The position numbers were made by a program, and so were the translations under genes. DNA of 64,000 nt from Bidens hawaiensis. Lineage: Eukaryota; Streptophyta; Magnoliopsida; Asterales; Asteraceae. The notes under the pieces are model-generated. The model was not told the DNA's origin, made no database searches, and saw only the letters and a list, made by a program, of their open reading frames with translations. Positions 1-11,819 of this stretch are shown piece after piece. Numbering within the stretch: position 1 is the first letter of the stretch; each line of letters begins with the position of its first letter. The stretch spans positions 1 through 64,000 of the forward strand of contig JAIQDT010006504.1 in the NCBI GenBank assembly GCA_021521415.1. The letters are read 5' to 3'.

Positions 1-371
1 ACTTATGTGGACTTACACATAAGTCTTAATCCAAGTCAATTTTGGTGAAGACCTTGTTTTCTTGAAACCATGTATTAGGATACTCTCCCAAAATGAAGGA
101 CACGTCCTCCACATAGTTCAAACAAAATTGATGGTGGTAGAAGCATCTACGAGTCCATCATTAGTAAAACTCTTATACCAAATCTCGAACGATTTATTAT
201 AAATGTTAATAATAATAATAATAACATATATATTTTCATATGTTGTAATCAAATTAGAATTCACACTTTGTGAAATTCTCATGTTGATACTCTCAACGTT
301 TAATGATATATTTCATTCTTGTGTATATCCTTTCAATATACATATAGTTTTTATCATGATACTCTCAGTAT
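1..371. repeat. Hairpin-unit tandem array, left part
   Basis: No gene is visible. The stretch holds several short inverted repeats of different sequence but similar size. At 1-24 ACTTATGTG pairs with CACATAAGT around a 6-base loop; at about 256-279 AGAATTCAC pairs with GTGAAATTCT; at 283-297 GTTGA pairs with TCAAC around TACTC. The spacing and the ACTC-type loops match the larger array after the inserted LTR (2293-4410), so I read both as one array split by the LTR. Function is unknown. Confidence 0.5.
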
Positions 372-2292
372 TGTAACATCGTGAAAATTTCGAGTTCAAA
401 ATGTAAACTTTCCAAAGTTTAGGGATCAATTCTGCCAATTTCCAAACTCCAGGGGCTTAAAGGAAAAATCTGTTTTCTTGACCCATCGCGCTACGCGATG
501 GATCAAGATTGACCTCCATCGCGTATCGCGATGGAGTATCTGACATGCAGTGACACGTGTGCCACGTGGCAAACGGTGGCAACGTCTGCCGCCACGTGGC
601 AACACGTCCGCCACGTGGAGCGGCGCCTGCCACGTGTCGACACGTGGCAGGGCTACTCGTTGACTCAGCCAGTCTACGTCGCGGTACGCGACGGGCTAGT
701 CAGGGAACCCATCGCGTACCGCGATGGGACCCAAATTTTCGTCTATAAATTGCAGCCAAGGGCTGCTCATTTTCACACACCATCATCAGCTCTCACTTCT
801 CTCTAATCTCTCTCTAGAAATACCTTGATTTACATGCCATATTTCCTCGATAAACGTATTTCGATCCTTTGTTTTGTGTACCAACGTTTCCTTGAAGTAC
901 GTGCCACCCTCCACCCACATTCAACCATGTAAGGCGATTGTTCTTGAAAGGCGTGCCATCGATTGTCGAAGATTGGTGCTACCATTGAAGTGCCAAAATT
1001 GATCGAGGAAGTAAAGCGGCGTCGAAGTGCTTCTCAAGTCCCTAGGGTTTCTAAACGCCAACAAAGTTAGGCGTAACGTCAATTGACTATATTATAATAT
1101 TATATCAAAGGCTTAAGTCTTAAGTCGAGGATTATACTCGATGCCTCGATAAAAGAAATACAAACATAACATAGAAAAGCATAAAGAATTAATGTGATAG
1201 ATAAATATATATTTGTGTGCAAGTATATATATATATTCTTTGTTATAAAAATATTATTTAATGAATAATGAGTATTCTTAAATAATAAAAGAAAAATAAT
1301 ACTTTTCTTGGAGAAGAAAAAACGTCGGGTTTTAATATAAACTAAAGGTTTATAATTACTTTTAAACTAAAGGTTTCAAGTAAAAGAAAATGAACTAAAG
1401 GTTCATCGAGGTTGAGATATAAAATAAGACTAAAGGTCTTAAGCCGGATCGTGTATTCGACTAACAAATATTTATACTCGTACTATAGGTGTGAGATAAA
1501 GAAGGGAAACACCCTTGGATGGTGAGTGAAGCCGATCCTAAAGAGAAAAGGTGAATACGTCCCCAAACTTTTATACTTGTTTTAAAATGAGTCAACTTGT
1601 TATATGAAATTTGTTTACAAGGAACCATGTGTTCCTAAAACCGTTATAAATAAGGGTATAAACCTAGCCCTCAGGCTGTGGTATACGTGTGTTTGGATCC
1701 TTACATAGGTGGTACTACGCGATGAATGGGCACATCGCACCACCCTTGGTCGTAGGACGCTCTCCTGCAGGGAGTACGACCGTTGTGTATATTTACGGGT
1801 ACTTAACTAAGTAGAATGTTGCGGTGTTTGCTGAGGTGACCTAGAGTAGAGGCTCGTGTTTATAATTTGTTATCTAACTTTGTTATTTCTAAGCCACGTT
1901 GGGCCGAGGCAGGCGTAGTCTCGAGGGGTAACAAAGTAAAAGAAAATATTTTGCGTCAGCGTGCTCACCAGCATTCGTTGCTGACGTATTTTATTTACAT
2001 TTTGCAGGTGAACAAGATTAGCACTTGGAGTATCGAAGTGCTACTTTTATATCCAATGGCTCGGATTTGTTTTGTAAAACACGTAACATATTAAATAGGT
2101 GGTTTTTAAAGATAACAAGTAATGTTTTGTTAAACAATTTAAACGGGTATTTTATAATCCCGTCTTTTGATATATTACATTTTGATCCTTAAAGTTTTAT
2201 AAGTCTTCTGCTTACTAACGTAACTCTGATTTATTTATAATTATGGTACCAACTATTGGTCATACTCCTAGGCCTAAGATGGGGGTGTGAAA
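372..2292 (+). mobile_element. Ty3/gypsy-type LTR (probably solo)
   Basis: The stretch begins TGTAACATCG, as do other gypsy LTRs in this window, and has an LTR layout: GC-rich palindromes of the CCATCGCG...CGCGATGG type (485-540 and 707-725), a TATA box at 744-750, then a pyrimidine-rich probable transcript leader. The end is uncertain. A decayed GGGTGTGAAA near 2292 resembles the ...GTGTGACA end of the LTR at 52655-54333. Alternatively the LTR could end at 2360, where AGTAT matches the five bases before 372. No primer-binding site or polyprotein follows, so a solo or remnant LTR is most likely. Confidence 0.6.
554..750 (+). promoter_or_regulatory. LTR promoter: six CACGTG boxes and a TATA box
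   Basis: CACGTG occurs at 554, 563, 593, 612, 631 and 641; two copies sit in the perfect palindrome GCCACGTGGC. The TATA box TATAAAT is at 744-750, about 100 bases downstream, followed by a CT-rich stretch from about 785. CACGTG is the core G-box/ABRE bound by plant bZIP and bHLH factors, often in ABA, light or stress responses. The cluster lies where the U3 enhancer of an LTR is expected. Responsiveness is inferred, not shown. Confidence 0.6.
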
Positions 2293-4410
2293 CGATTTAG
2301 TTAAACGTTTGATATCGTGTCTTTCGACATATCATGAGGTACTCCCTCAATAAATTGTCAAGTATTTATAAAGACAAGTTAGTTGTTTCATATTGAAACT
2401 CCAAACTTGAACAATGACAAATCTAGTCCAAAACAATAAAGTTGTTTACATGACAAACTACTCACAAGTAGTTGAACAATTACTTATGTTCACAACAATA
2501 AAAAATTGTTTTAACAAAATAATTTACTCGAGAGTAGCTAATATATGGTTCAAGATGTGCTAATTATCTTTCTAGCAACGAACCAATTTTAATTGCAAAA
2601 GACGTGTTTTATTCGTTCAAGTCGTATCTTAAGTTTGCAATTTTTTAATAATAAACTTTATGTGTTTTGTGTTTTGATAACCAATCAAGACCATAAACTC
2701 CAAAATATGTTTATTAAATAAAACGTTATCTAACCCGCTCGTTAGAAAATTAAAACGATTACAAATCGTTTGTTCACCAAAATATAGTTTTATCACACTA
2801 AACCAATTCTAACACGCTCGTTAGAAAAATAAACGATTGCACATCGTTGAAGTAGATGGTTTATAAGATAAAAACGATTCTAATACGCTCATTAGAAACA
2901 AATGTTTACTAAACGATAAAATATTGGTTCTTATTAACATAAGCCATTCCTAACTTCTTGTTAGAAATAACCAATTTTACATCGTTTTTAAAACTTGCGA
3001 TTCTTATGAACCACTTCTAAAACACTCCTTAGAAAATAAAAAGAATATACTTGTTTATAAAGCTTATTAATTTATAAGATTTAAAGCGATTCTAAGACGC
3101 TCCTTAGAAATAAGCAATTATAAAAAAACGTTTTAGAGGTTATGGTTTATAAATATAAAATCGGTTCTAAGACACTCCTTTGAAATAAACGGTAAAAACC
3201 GTTATAAAGCTTAGTAGTTTATACGAATAACACCATTTCTAACACGCTCATTAGAAGGTATAAACCATCAATTCGCCAAATAATCTTTTTTTTAACTTGT
3301 TCGCACACTGCGAAATACCTATTTTGCAAACAACAAAACCGTACCTCGCATCCCACCTTGTATGTTTATAAATACATACGGTTTTACTAAACCAACCTTT
3401 TCTAATACCTTCATTAGAAAATATAAACATTTCAAACCCAATAAGACCAGAATTATTACGATAAATAATATATATTCTAACACGCTCGTTAGATGAAGAA
3501 TGATTATAATAATCATTTATAAATTAAAAACCCAACGGTTTTCAAATCGTTTCAATATATTGTGATTCTCTTCACACAAACATATATGCAACAAAATGAG
3601 CACTTTTGTTCATCTCATCTATCACCCATTTGTAACTTAATTTCCATATTAAGTTTTGTACTAAACAAAATCAACATGAATTTTATGAGTCAAAATAAAA
3701 CCGCCATTTTATTAATGACATGTTTAGTGTCAAGTTTAGAGCATGTTTGGGATTGCTTCTTAAAAATGCTTATGGCTTTTTGGAGAGGCAAAATATCTAA
3801 AATGTCCCTCCAAAAGCACCTAAAAACTCCAATTTGGAGCTTTTGGTGCTTTTGGAGGGGCATTTTGGATATTTTGCCTCTCCAAAAAGCCATAAGCACT
3901 TTTAAGAAGCAATCCCAAACACCCCCTTAATAACAAAATCCCATATTAATTCATGAGAATAAATTGTCAAAAAACTCTTATATTATTTTATGGCATATGT
4001 TAATTAGCATATATAAAAAAAATGCAACAAATTCATAACTCAAAGGGATTGCTAGAAGTCTTTTCTAACACAATTGTTAGATATAAAACGATAACAAATC
4101 ATTTTAAGGACTCAAAAGGTTGAATCGAACCATACGATTTGTAACGGTATTCAGATTTAATATTGTACTCCAATATAAATAAATCCGATATCTTTTGTAC
4201 TAATCATATTATTTCCCCAAATATTTATAAGATTTTATATAAAAAATCCAATTAACATTTTAAACTTTCGTGAACCAAAAATCCTTATCAATAGGTTTTA
4301 AGATTGAACCGTCAATCTTCACGAAATTCTGTTTTAAGATTGTAGGAAAAGTGGTTCACTTTTAGTTAAGATAATAATAAAAATATGATAACGATACACT
4401 CGTTAATCGT
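2293..4410. repeat. Degenerate tandem array of ~70-bp hairpin units
   Basis: No coding sequence is supported. A 20-base imperfect palindrome of the form TTCTAAC-ACGCTC-GTTAGAA recurs at about 2729, 2808, 2878, 2947, 3015, 3090, 3165, 3237, 3400 and 3475, spaced mostly 68-79 bases. Variants keep pairing: TTCTAAG with CTTAGAA, TTCTAAT with ATTAGAA, and TTCGCA with TGCGAA at 3300-3314. A second hairpin appears in several units: AACGAT with ATCGTT (about 2754 and 2833) and AACGGT with ACCGTT (about 3189). Weaker units run from about 2330 and on to 4062 and 4390. A MITE at 3739-3926 interrupts the array. I do not recognise the family. Confidence 0.65.
3739..3926. mobile_element. Tourist-like MITE (188 bp foldback)
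   Basis: Almost the whole element is one inverted repeat with arms of about 85-90 bases, so the left half can pair with the right. The ends are GAGCATGTTTGGGATTGC on the left and the complement of GGGGGTGTTTGGGATTGC on the right. TTA flanks it on both sides (3736-3738 and 3927-3929), the target duplication typical of PIF/Harbinger (Tourist) MITEs. It has no gene; open frames across it are by-products of the palindrome. Confidence 0.8.
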
Positions 4411-5683
4411 GGGAAATTCACTTAGTACAATACCGTTTACAAAAGTACATATCTTACTATGAGTGCTTCCATAAGCTTTATATACCGAAATGATTCAATC
4501 CATATCTTACTATGAGTGCTTCCATAATCTTTCTTCTAGCATCCATGTCACGAGTCTTCTTCACTTGAGTCTTCACCAAATGTTTCTTCAAAACAACAAT
4601 TCGTTTATTGAAATTGGGTAACGGTTTTGGTTGAGGATCGTGTTAGACACGGGTCCCTTAAAATAGATTTCGTGCCTACTCTCAAGCGCGTCTGTTTCCC
4701 AGGGTACAACAACCGGAACAGTATGTGTACTGCCGGAGATGGCCACGAATCCGATGAAGCTACCGGCTATATTGGTGTTTATCAAGATGTAGGAAAATTT
4801 GTTGAAGTTGTTTGACATAAGTATAGAGAGTGCTCCTCTCTAAATTTTGTCATGAGTGTGTGTAAGTGACTCCAAAATATTTTTAAGTGTTTTTACAACA
4901 TTAACCAACAAGTTCATTATATACTTACATAAAATGAGAAATACTTAACCAAATTAATATGTCATAAACAATAAAATTAATTTAGTCATAAACAAGATAA
5001 TTAATCTTGTAATAAACTTGAAATTAATTATTGTAATTAACATGGTTAAATACTTTTAATTAGGTTTAAGTGGTGAATAAAAATCATCATATTTATTCAT
5101 GACATGAGTCGAAACAAACTATTTGACCAGGTCCAAACAACTATTCGCAACAGTCCGTTATGCAGGCGCGACACTCATGCGCTCCTACGTGGGACACGAT
5201 GCAAAGATAAATCCAATTTTCTCTTCTTTGGTTATTCCAACCATACAACTTCGAGCATTGATATTCTTTTATCTACGATCCGTTTTGGACACTCAAATCA
5301 ATATTTATACAACACATATATAAATATATTATTCATGTCCAAAGTTAGTGAAAAACTCATTTTCACGAATAAATTTTTCCAAAATGAACCACCCAAGGTT
5401 GTTACACTAAAAGATTAACAAACACAAACTAGCCGCTAAAACTTTTGTTTTTCTTTAAACAAATCATTACTCATAGACATAAACATATTTAAAATTTTTT
5501 AGATAAAAAAAAATCATTTAAAAACACAAGTCTTCCATAAGGTTAGTTGGTAAAAAGGTACGCTTTGAGTGTATAAAAGATCTAAACATAACCTATGAAA
5601 AATCAACAAGAAAGTGGTCATTTTTATAAACATGAACCGTTAACCTACACATATTCAGGTATAATATGGATAGTTTCAAACAA
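4411..5683. other. No recognisable gene
   Basis: AT-rich unique-looking sequence. A 27-base block is repeated at 4448-4474 and 4501-4527. Around 4588-4818 short frames are open on both strands, but I recognise no protein family and see no splice or start context that would support a gene. Confidence 0.4.
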
Positions 5684-6335
5684 TCCGATAATTTTATATA
5701 TAATAAATAGAAAGTTTGGTGCCGCTAGTGCCTTATTGGCCATTTGGCGGCACCGAACTGGTCCGCAAAGTTTGTTTTTGTTTCTTTGGTTCAGTCATCG
5801 AAATGAATGTAACGAAAACCGAGCGAATGGCAATTTTTTTTGTGATTTAGTTCCGGGATTAACAACAATCGACCTTTAACAACGCTCGTGTTTTATATTT
5901 GGGTTTAATTCCGTTACAATAACACTTGTCGTCAAACCGACCAAATTTTCAATGCTTGGGACCGACAACACTTGGGTTTTACCACCGTAATCCGAGTTTT
6001 AATAACCTGCCCGGAGCAAGTTCAGTCAACGTAACGAACGTAATGAAAACCGACCTAACGTCAATTTTTTTGTTTAAGTTACAGGATCGACAACGATTCG
6101 CTTTTACCAACATTCGATTTTTATCGACTGACACCACCATATTGGTCCATCTAAACTTTTATAGTTTTTTGTTTATATATTTTGTTTTAATTTCGGTACA
6201 ATAACACATGTCACCGAAACCAAACGAATTCGCGTCGACTTACTATCTCAACGCTCGAAACCGACAACACTTGGGTTTTACCACCACCCGAGATTTAATA
6301 ACCTGCCCGGCGCAACGCGCCGGGTAAAAAACTAG
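5684..6335 (+). mobile_element. Non-autonomous Helitron
   Basis: The 3' end is characteristic: a GC-rich hairpin CCCGGCG-CAA-CGCGCCGGG at about 6306-6324, then a short A-rich spacer and CTAG at 6332-6335, followed by host T. The proposed 5' end is TC at 5684 after host A, followed by an AT-rich start, which gives the A/T insertion site expected of Helitrons. The 5' end is less certain than the 3' end. Inside are two diverged direct repeats of roughly 250-300 bases (about 5795-6025 and 6030-6312) sharing the ACCGACAACACTTGGGTTTT block. No Rep/helicase gene is present. Confidence 0.65.
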
Positions 6336-7246
6336 TTCAATATAAACAAAAGAACTATAAAAGTGAAGTGACACCGAATTCATGAACCTTGGACTAAATC
6401 TAAATATGGCCAAATATACATGTATATCTTTCAGTTATGAATATAGAAATATCTAGGCTTACGAACCAATATATGTTAAAAAAATTAACATTCTTTTAAA
6501 TCAATAACTAGTGGTTATTGGTTAATACGTTTATACATCAAGGAACTAGGTGAAAGTGGGTATAAAAAATACACACAGAGATAAACAGTGAGCTAACGGT
6601 TTATAAAATCTGGACTCACGGGCCAATAACTTAGTCAACACTTAACCAAAATTCATGATTCTTGAGTCTAAAATATACTACTTCGGGTCGAGTCTAGTTT
6701 TAAACCCAACCGGTTTCATTCGATTTGGATGAGTTTTGATACCCAAAACGGACTTTACAAAAACACGAGTCGTGTCATTTTGCTAACAAATTTTGAGTCT
6801 TACTCATGGACCCATAACTCACTCATATCAAGTCCAATGACATGATTCTTTTTGAAACATTAACCTTTATGTCTTAGGTTTTAAATTTGTACTCACAATT
6901 TTCAAGAATTTAATTTTAGGTCAGTCAAATAAATGTTTTTCCACAGACTATCAATAAACTTCGCTGCACGACCCTTGTCTACTAATAAATACGTTTGGAC
7001 CCCTTAAACACCTCAGAAAATTATGTGTAACATTTTTCTAGAACCTAATACATGTGAGATTATGTGATAAAAATTTCAAATCAAAAAAAGGTTGTTTGGT
7101 CCAAGAAGGTACGGTACCTTCGCACCCCAAAATAGCTAAATAATTTGTGAAGAATTTATGGACACATGAAATGATGAATACTAATTCTAAGTCATCTAGC
7201 CCCAATATGTAGCATACATGAGAACTTATGAACTATTAATACATGC

Positions 7247-7285
<39 letters not shown>

Positions 7286-7459
7286 CTTATATATATTAAT
7301 CCAAAACTTAGACGTATGATAAAACACATAAAGGAATCACCAACGGTTCGTCGAGACACATGTTAACATTTAACATATACACCAACAAGTCTAACATATT
7401 GTGTGGACTTTATACAAGATCAACTTGTAAGTTAATATTGTACTATAGGATTCTAAGTA
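6336..7459. other. No recognisable gene; AT microsatellite
   Basis: AT-rich sequence without a supported gene. The only clear structure is an (AT)n tract at about 7250-7284. Confidence 0.5.
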
Positions 7460-8119
7460 ACCATAATTGATTAGGTCGCAGTTAGAAGAAGTCCCACGCT
7501 TGTTTCGATATTCTCTAGCTATCTCGCTTGGAAACTCGAAGGTGAGTTTCATGGCCCTTTTCTTTTAAATGTTTTATAAATTGGGGGAAAACATACACAT
7601 ACTCGATTTTATACGTTAATGAGAAACAAGACTCGACCTTTGTGTTTGCATTAGTTATTTCTTGGATCCGAAAGTCCCCTTTATCGCTTATTAATAACTA
7701 TTAGCTTATATTAGCCTAAGATTATGTGAATAGTACTATTGGGATTGACGCGCCCCCGTCACGGTTAGTCACGCTAACTGCCGATCTGCGTGGTCGAACT
7801 CGAATGACTGCATAGTATCTACTTGCTTGCTCGTGAGGTACGAGTGAGGGATGAAACACTTGTGTCTTGGTTTGGTTATGCCTCATGTAGTTCATATTTA
7901 TCATATTCTTTGCTAGCTTACGATGGGTCAAACGCTTGCTTGTTTATAGTTAGTGTATACATGAAATTATTTCGAACGAAATGGTTTTACAAATTTTTAA
8001 ACACTAAAACCTATGAACTCACCAACATTATGTTGATATTTTAAAGTATGTTTTTCAAGTACTTAAAGCACAAATGCTTAAAATGGAAAGCTTCATAGGA
8101 TAACATGTGTTGAAACACA
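7460..8119 (+). mobile_element. Gypsy LTR-like fragment
   Basis: The order of blocks resembles the U5 side of the long LTR at 58870-62001: a GGTGAGTTTCATGGCCC block, a TTTTAAATGTTTT run, then AACTCACCAAC followed by a polyA-like and TTTTCAAG stretch. No ends can be fixed. The right side is cut by the Athila composite, whose target duplication begins at 8120. The assignment rests on resemblance by eye. Confidence 0.4.
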
Positions 8120-8124
8120 TTTAC

Positions 8125-9858
8125 TAATGCGTGCTGCATGTAGCTTGTAAAATATGATGGATGGAACGATTTAGCTTTTGCACAAGAACGTGTTTTAAAT
8201 TTATAAAAGTGATTTCTACTAAGACTAAACACACACAAAATAGGCAAGTGTACCTATCGTATATGTAGAATAGTATTGATAAGAACCAAGTATCGATCCG
8301 TGGACACTAATGTTTCTAATAATAATCGTTGTTTTACTTTAATCGGAGGTTTTAATCATTTTGGGGTTAATTTTTGAACTTTATTATAAAATATAAATAC
8401 TTATATAATATATAGGTGCCCAAGACGAAAAATTCTAAACAAGTAGTTCAATTATATGAATGTTACCATTTAAGATCAAGAATTCACTCCATTTATCCTT
8501 GATGATTATAAAGTAAACATGTGATAAACTTGCCGTAATAATATATGATAGAATAGCCCCTCATTTCTAAGTGAGCATATCCTATGACATAAAAGAAAGT
8601 AGCATGCGCATTTTAAAGTCGAACATTTCCTAATGTCATGCTACCACGAGAATGTCAATTTGAGTTGGCAAGTAGTTTAGTAAAGTAGAAAGATTATGAT
8701 TGACTTCGATTTCTCAAATACCAATTCTAACAAATTCGGGTGGTTATAGTTTAGTCACACAACCTCCCCTTGGTTGATTTAAGTAGGTTATAATTACACA
8801 TTCCGTTAAAATATGATTTCTTTAACTAGCATGATATCCTAAGCAATCGCGTTAGCGATGCTAATTTCAGATTACCAACACTTAGAGAAATAGATCATAA
8901 CTTATATCTCATCATTTCTAAGTGCAATATAAGGATCCATGTTCCAGTAAATTATCAAAGTATTTTTATCTTTCTAGAACATGAATCTATCATGAATGAT
9001 TGTCAATATAATCGACAATCGCCAACTTTGAATTGTTGAGTTAAGATGGTGAAACATTTCTCATCAAAAGATAATTGCAACATAACCATGTACTTTACTA
9101 AACTAAACCACATGTTTTATATAATCATCAAGTAAATCAAAGCTTCTTCTTAGATTTTAGATGGTAAATGGAGTTTAGCTCATAATGAACATGGTTATGA
9201 ACATTAGAGTGGATGATGATAACAAACACATGATTAAACTAGACCAATCTAACCAAATGTGGATGAATCTTCCTTCTTAATGATGATGGTGGATGGATGA
9301 TGATGGTTGATGATGATGACCTCCAAGCCTTCAAACTCTTCACTAGATCTTCAATATGAGTGTTTAGTGGGTGTTTTTATAAGTGAAAATCATATAGAAT
9401 TCTCTTCAAGGCACACCATATGAGTGCAGCATGAGCCACTACTTATAGGGATTCTGGAGTGAGAAGCACGGCCTCGTGCTTAGGTAGGCACGCCCCCGTG
9501 CTTTTAATGACATGTGCTAAATTCGTTTTGTCTTTTTGTTGAAGGTGACCACGGCCCCGTGGTCAAGGGGCACGGCCCCGTGCTTTTGTTCTAAGTATTT
9601 GTATTTTCTTGTAGATTTTTGTCTTTTCTAGTGTTCAGAAGCATGGGGCGTGTTTCTTGAGCCATGGGGACGTGTTTCTTGCTTTTCTTTCCATTTCTTC
9701 CGCTTTTCTTCGTCTTTTCGATTGTTTCTTCGTTTGGGGCTTGGGTTTACCTGAAATTGTATTTTATTATGATAAGTAGCCTTTTGTGCTATGTTATTTG
9801 ATAGAATTGTTTTAGAGATTATTTGATGCTGAAAAGATGTACAATTTTATGTACATCA
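8125..9858 (-). repeat. Athila LTR 1 (3' LTR)
   Basis: 1734 bases, closely matching 21130-22864 (1735 bases). The right end is ...TACATCA. The left end is mutated to TAATG where LTR 2 has TGATG. It holds GC-rich palindromes at about 9465-9505 and 9550-9585 (GCACGGCCCCGTGC type). The 5-bp target duplication TTTAC lies just outside, at 8120-8124. Confidence 0.88.
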
Positions 9859-10278
9859 AACATCCCCACACTTGAACATTGCTTGTCCTCAAGCAATCTA
9901 TTTATAAATATTCTCTAAAAACAGCAAGTTAGGATCATAGCTTAAACATCCCCAAAAGAGTTCCAAGAAAATGGAAACAAAATAACCAATCTTAAATCAT
10001 ATGAATATATGTAGTGATATATAAAAAGGTGATTTGTTTTTATGAGCTTCTGTTTATGCAACACGTTCTCACAATGTTCACTCGCACTCGGTTTTATATC
10101 TAATCATACATGTGATGTATGTATGTGAACACTCTTAGCCAAAATGTAACCTGTGTGAATAAGCTTGTAACAAATTCAAATCTCCACCTTTGTGAAGGGT
10201 TGCATATATCAGAAGGTAATATATGTTGGTTTTGTTTGAGTAGGGATTTGGTATTTTGTGGTGGTTCAAGGGTTTAGG
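9859..10278 (-). other. Athila 3' untranslated region and polypurine tract
   Basis: Read on the minus strand, the bases next to the LTR are purine-rich (AGTGTGGGGATGTTT), the expected polypurine tract that primes second-strand synthesis. The stretch has no supported gene. A diverged copy of it lies at 22865-23380. Confidence 0.7.
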
Positions 10279-10367
10279 TTAATGATGGTGAGGATGGTAA
10301 ATACAACTTCTGCTGATTGACGGGAGTCTTAATATGCCTTCAATGGTTAGCTCTTTTTCCCGATTGA

Positions 10368-10424
<57 letters not shown>

Positions 10425-10983
10425 AAAAAAACAAACCTAGTGACTCTTCTAAGGTCAGATCGTCAAGACCAGTTTTGTCGAGGATGTGGATCAGTTCTTC
10501 CTCATTTATGTTCGGAACATAGCCTCCAACTCTAGTGGATCGTTCGGCCTTGAGCCTAATAGCCCCCACCCTTATTAATTCGGTATATTCATACTTAGAC
10601 TGAGTTTGCAGTTTTCTACATCTTCCTTCGTGAGACCAGTTTCCGCAACCTAAGCATCGCTCGTATCTTTTTGCTCTTCTCGTCATCGCGCTTTTGGAGA
10701 CTCCACAAAATGGAGGCCTTTTTTCGTCTTGGCGCCACTTTTTGCTCACCTCATTGTTGAAGAGAAAGATTCTCTCCCTAAGTTCTGGAGGCAACATATG
10801 TTTTGCTAAATTTATGCAGCAAAGGAAATTGAAATCTAAAGAATGCATTTCCAGTTCTTTAGGGTATGCCGGTAGAAAACCAGTGTTGTATTTTACCGGT
10901 GAGAGGGATAAAGTGGTAAGGTTTTTTTTAATAAGGTTTTTGGGTTTTGTGATTTGGAGAATGGTTTGATGGAATGGTGACAA
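10279..10983 (-). CDS. Athila accessory ORF with a basic zinc-finger domain
   Basis: The frame is open for 234 residues; the most plausible start is Met46 (codon at 10848), since the sequence before it looks non-coding. From there: a short hydrophobic helix with two cysteines, an acidic/basic helix, a basic stretch (RRAKRYER, residues 102-109) and then C110-x2-C113-x4-H118-x3-C122, close to a retroviral CCHC knuckle (usual spacing x4 before the last Cys). An acidic tail follows (EEELIHILDKTGLDDLTLEE). Near the end an AT microsatellite is read as Ile-Tyr repeats, an expansion inside the gene. A leading helix, an Arg-rich block and a cysteine cluster is also the layout of small nucleic-acid-binding proteins of carlaviruses (Carla_C4 family); that likeness is only architectural. 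Role unknown; RNA binding is plausible. Confidence 0.55.
10369..10421. repeat. (AT)n microsatellite in the zinc-finger ORF
   Basis: About 26 AT units. The equivalent position in the second internal copy holds an AT tract at 23381-23406, where that copy joins the partial third LTR. This points to the tract as the place of the deletion. Confidence 0.85.
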
Positions 10984-11459
10984 TATTACCTTCTTCTTTA
11001 CAACACTTCATGTGGTCTTGAAATGAATATTTACGACAAGTTCTAAATCACACGAAACATATGACTCACTCAAAGCTTCCGAAAAAATATTTATATGGAA
11101 TGAGGTTTATATCACAGTAACGAAGGAATTGGGTATAAACGCCATATTTTGCATAAATTTATTCTCAGTATTACAAAACTTCTTTTTACTTTTTTACCTT
11201 TCTTTTATAATTGATTAGTAATTGGTTATTTACAAAAAAAAAATCTTGGATTTTTCTTTAGGTTTTGTTATAAAATTAGTGTTTGTTTGTTGTCGAAAAT
11301 TTTGTTGATTAGAGAATTTTTATAATTATTTGAGCAAGCAATTGGTCAATTAATTCCCCTCCCCATACTTGAACCTCACATTGTCCTCAATGTGAATAGA
11401 TTCATGAAAAAATTAAAATTCTAATTAAGTATGGTGGGTTAGAATGGAGAGGTACTTCC
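10984..11459 (-). other. Athila spacer without a gene
   Basis: AT-rich spacer between the zinc-finger ORF and the ATHILA ORF-1-like gene. Around 11357-11392 CCCCATACTTGAACC and CATTGTCCTCAATG recall the polypurine-tract-side sequence at 9868-9900, so a second polypurine-like stretch is present. Confidence 0.5.
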
Positions 11460-11714
11460 CTACGGGTTAACGAAATTTCGACAGAGCGTCCCCTGTTTGT
11501 CGTCCGTTATCCTGTTTTGTACCTGTATAATATAGAACTGCAAACAACAACAAACAACCAAGCATAATTTGCTGAAAATTGTGTATGGAATCATTCTTCC
11601 CTTGCCCAAATGGGCTAAATAAGTACCTAATAATAATGTATTGGCACCCACGGCCATAAAAGTATCCAACCAAACCAACAAACAAAAGATGGAAAGTAAA
11701 TTGTTCAAACAAAC

Positions 11715-11765
<51 letters not shown>
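11715..11765. repeat. (AAT)n microsatellite
   Basis: About 17 AAT units. On the minus strand it reads as a polyleucine run in one frame, which is a by-product and not a protein domain. Confidence 0.9.
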
Positions 11766-11819
11766 GTAATAGTAATGTCATGAAAGTAATACCAACCCGT
11801 GCATGCCCATACCCTGACC

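Noticed and set aside
2361..2365. AGTAT, equal to 367-371, as a target duplication giving an LTR of 372-2360
   Set aside because: A 5-base match is likely by chance here, and the decayed GGGTGTGAAA end near 2292 together with the hairpin-array units from about 2330 fits an earlier end better. Kept only as an alternative.
3562..3930. Open frames on both strands across 3562-3930
   Set aside because: They run through the inverted repeat of the MITE, so each arm mirrors the other; no protein family.
4588..4818. Overlapping open frames on both strands
   Set aside because: No recognisable domain and no supporting context; mirrored open frames are common by chance.
10334..10522. Plus-strand Ile-Tyr repeat protein
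   Set aside because: It is an AT microsatellite read in frame.
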